From NCBI GenBank assembly GCA_037140715.1, contig JBAXDX010000064.1, forward strand, positions 1 through 16,626: a DNA stretch of 16,626 nucleotides, in the 5' to 3' direction. Below are positions 15,571 to 16,626 of the stretch, one piece after another. The notes under the pieces are model-generated. The model worked only from the letters and a program-made list of their open reading frames with translations. It was not told where the DNA came from and ran no database searches. How positions within the stretch are numbered: position 1 is the first letter of the stretch; every line of letters starts with the position of its first letter. A program made the translations under genes and the position numbers. The DNA comes from JAUZPB01 sp037140715. Lineage in GTDB: Bacteria; Bacteroidota; Ignavibacteria; Ignavibacteriales; SURF-24.

Positions 15571-15604
15571 TGCCGGGGTATGCCCGCATACTCCGGCATC
15601 TTTT
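15571..15604 (+). terminator. Rho-independent terminator of the kinase gene
   Basis: A 12-bp stem (tgccggggtatg at 15571-15582, catactccggca at 15587-15598, one G-U pair) closes a CCCG tetraloop and is followed by TCTTTT. It lies 13 bases after the stop codon. This is the clearest intrinsic terminator in the window. Confidence 0.9.
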
Positions 15605-15952
15605 ACTATATACTTACTGCCCGAAAGGCTTCCCTCCCCGTTATCTTAGTATTATAACCTTATTTTCAGCACCGGTAAATTATTGCCTCCGTACCATATT
15701 ATTTCAGATTAAGATGTTTTTTACTGCCCGCTTTTGCCAGGCTTCAGAAAATTTTTACACACCTTTGAACAATATTATAAGGACTGTTAAATCAAAAACC
15801 TTAACAAATGGTTTTATCTGCGATTTTGCTTAAATTAGACTATGTCAATTGACATGTAAATGTATTAAATCATTTTTTAATCACGGGAATTATCCCGTCA
15901 TTGACTGCATTGCCAGCCAGAAGATTAACAAACTACTGAAACTTAAAAATTT
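15605..15952. other. Intergenic region upstream of the NFACT gene
   Basis: This stretch of about 350 AT-rich bases lies between the terminator and the NFACT start. It contains a 14-bp perfect palindrome (15842-15855) and a small hairpin, acggga/tcccgt with ATTA loop, at 15883-15898. No credible gene or clear promoter pair is seen. Confidence 0.5.
15842..15855. promoter_or_regulatory. 14-bp perfect palindrome, possible operator
   Basis: The sequence atgtcaattgacat is identical on both strands. It lies about 100 bases before the NFACT start codon, where an operator or promoter element could sit. No regulator is suggested by the sequence alone. Confidence 0.35.
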
Positions 15953-16626
15953 ATGTATAAAAATTATTTTTATCTGAACCGGATGATAACTGAACTTAAT
16001 CCGATATTTACAGGTATGTGGCTTACAGAGGCTTTTTCTCAGGAAAAGGACCGGCTGATACTTAATTTTACTTCCAATGGCAATGATAAACGAATACTTG
16101 CGGTTTCAACAGACCAGAACCTGCCATACATTAATCTCAGAAAAGAATATTGCCGTGCAAAGAAAAATACAGCAGAGTTTTTTTTTGATCATCTGCCTGA
16201 CAGCCTTATAAATATCGAAATAGCTACGGATGACCGTATCATAAGATTTAATTTTACGCGGATGAAGCTGTATTTTATGATCCGCGGAAAGGATACAAAT
16301 ATAATCTTAACTGATGAAACCGGCTGTTTTGAACCTTTTAAGAAGATAAAACCGGATCTAAAAGAAAAAATTGTTTCAGTTATTAATGAGAAACTATATT
16401 CTCCATATTTTCATAAACCAGAACCTGATTTAATAAACGATGAACAGGATTTTCAGGGGAAACTTAAGAAACTCTTCCCTTTTATCGGTAAGGAAATTCT
16501 TGCGGAAGCTTTGGCACGTGCTAAAGGTAATACTGATTTTGCCGGTATTAAGTTTCATCTGACAGAAGCAATTAATGAAATTAAAGAAGGCATTGCCGTT
16601 TTTTATGATGATTCGCTAAATAAGGT
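15953..16626 (+). CDS. NFACT-family (RqcH/Rqc2-like) protein, N-terminal part
   Basis: The frame is open from the ATG at 15953 to the right edge (224 complete codons), so the protein is truncated by the window. The opening 'MYKNYFYLNRMITELN', followed by 'TEAFSQEKDRLIL' and 'NLPYINL', fits the NFACT-N domain. 'ATDDRIIRF' (91-99) carries the D94-R95 pair corresponding to the conserved Asp-Arg of the family. Residues about 165-224 look like the start of the helical region that precedes the coiled-coil arms. Family members bind the 60S or 50S subunit carrying peptidyl-tRNA and direct C-terminal tailing of stalled chains (alanine tails in bacteria). The older name is fibronectin-binding protein A. 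Start choice: it is the first ATG in frame, and the ribosome binding site is weak and AT-rich. It stands alone after the kinase terminator. The missing C-terminus prevents confirming the NFACT-R domain. Confidence 0.8.
   Translation, partial: MYKNYFYLNRMITELNPIFTGMWLTEAFSQEKDRLILNFTSNGNDKRILAVSTDQNLPYINLRKEYCRAKKNTAEFFFDHLPDSLINIEIATDDRIIRFNFTRMKLYFMIRGKDTNIILTDETGCFEPFKKIKPDLKEKIVSVINEKLYSPYFHKPEPDLINDEQDFQGKLKKLFPFIGKEILAEALARAKGNTDFAGIKFHLTEAINEIKEGIAVFYDDSLNK

Noticed and set aside
15570..15833. 87-residue plus-strand open frame after the kinase gene
   Set aside because: Its ATG overlaps the intrinsic terminator hairpin, composition is not coding-like, there is no ribosome binding site, and no family is recognised.

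Overview
The window looks like chromosome from a low-GC member of the Bacteroidota/Ignavibacteriota side of the tree. This is an inference. It rests on an SsrA tag that reads GEYNYALAA (close to the GE-x-NYALAA tags I recall from Bacteroidota), a NFACT-family N-terminus, LptF/LptG-type permeases, AT-rich intergenic DNA, and a GC-rich palindromic spacer element of a kind I associate with these phyla. No insertion sequence, phage gene or CRISPR array is visible.

Layout from left to right. 1-778 (minus) is the start of a secreted PEGA-repeat protein that runs off the left edge. A palindromic REP-like element lies between it and the next gene. 1042-3024 (minus) encodes an unusual chemotaxis protein: receiver domain, then a cytoplasmic NrtA/CmpA-like substrate-binding domain, then CheW. 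Diverging from it are a small orphan gene (3360-3833) and a WalJ/YycJ-like metallo-beta-lactamase-fold hydrolase (3936-4757). The hydrolase converges on an lptF-lptG pair (7230 down to 4782, minus) for lipopolysaccharide transport. 7667-11589 (plus) is a tight four-gene run: M20 dipeptidase, a membrane-anchored orphan, a YgfZ/GcvT-like protein and a PduO-type cobalamin adenosyltransferase. The last two overlap by ATGA. Then come tmRNA (11659-12023), a large CheB-CheR-PAS-histidine kinase fusion (12297-15557) with a clear intrinsic terminator, and the 5' part of a NFACT/RqcH-like ribosome quality-control gene (15953 to the right edge).

How the genes relate. Two multi-domain signalling proteins use chemotaxis modules (REC-SBP-CheW and CheB-CheR-kinase), but no CheA or chemoreceptor is present, so both must work with partners encoded elsewhere. 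LptF and LptG form one membrane complex. tmRNA and the NFACT protein both belong to rescue of stalled ribosomes, by trans-translation and by RqcH-type tailing, although they are separated by the kinase gene and its terminator. The strongest candidate for something undescribed is the REC-NrtA-like-CheW protein, which looks like a CheV-type coupling adaptor with its own intracellular ligand sensor.
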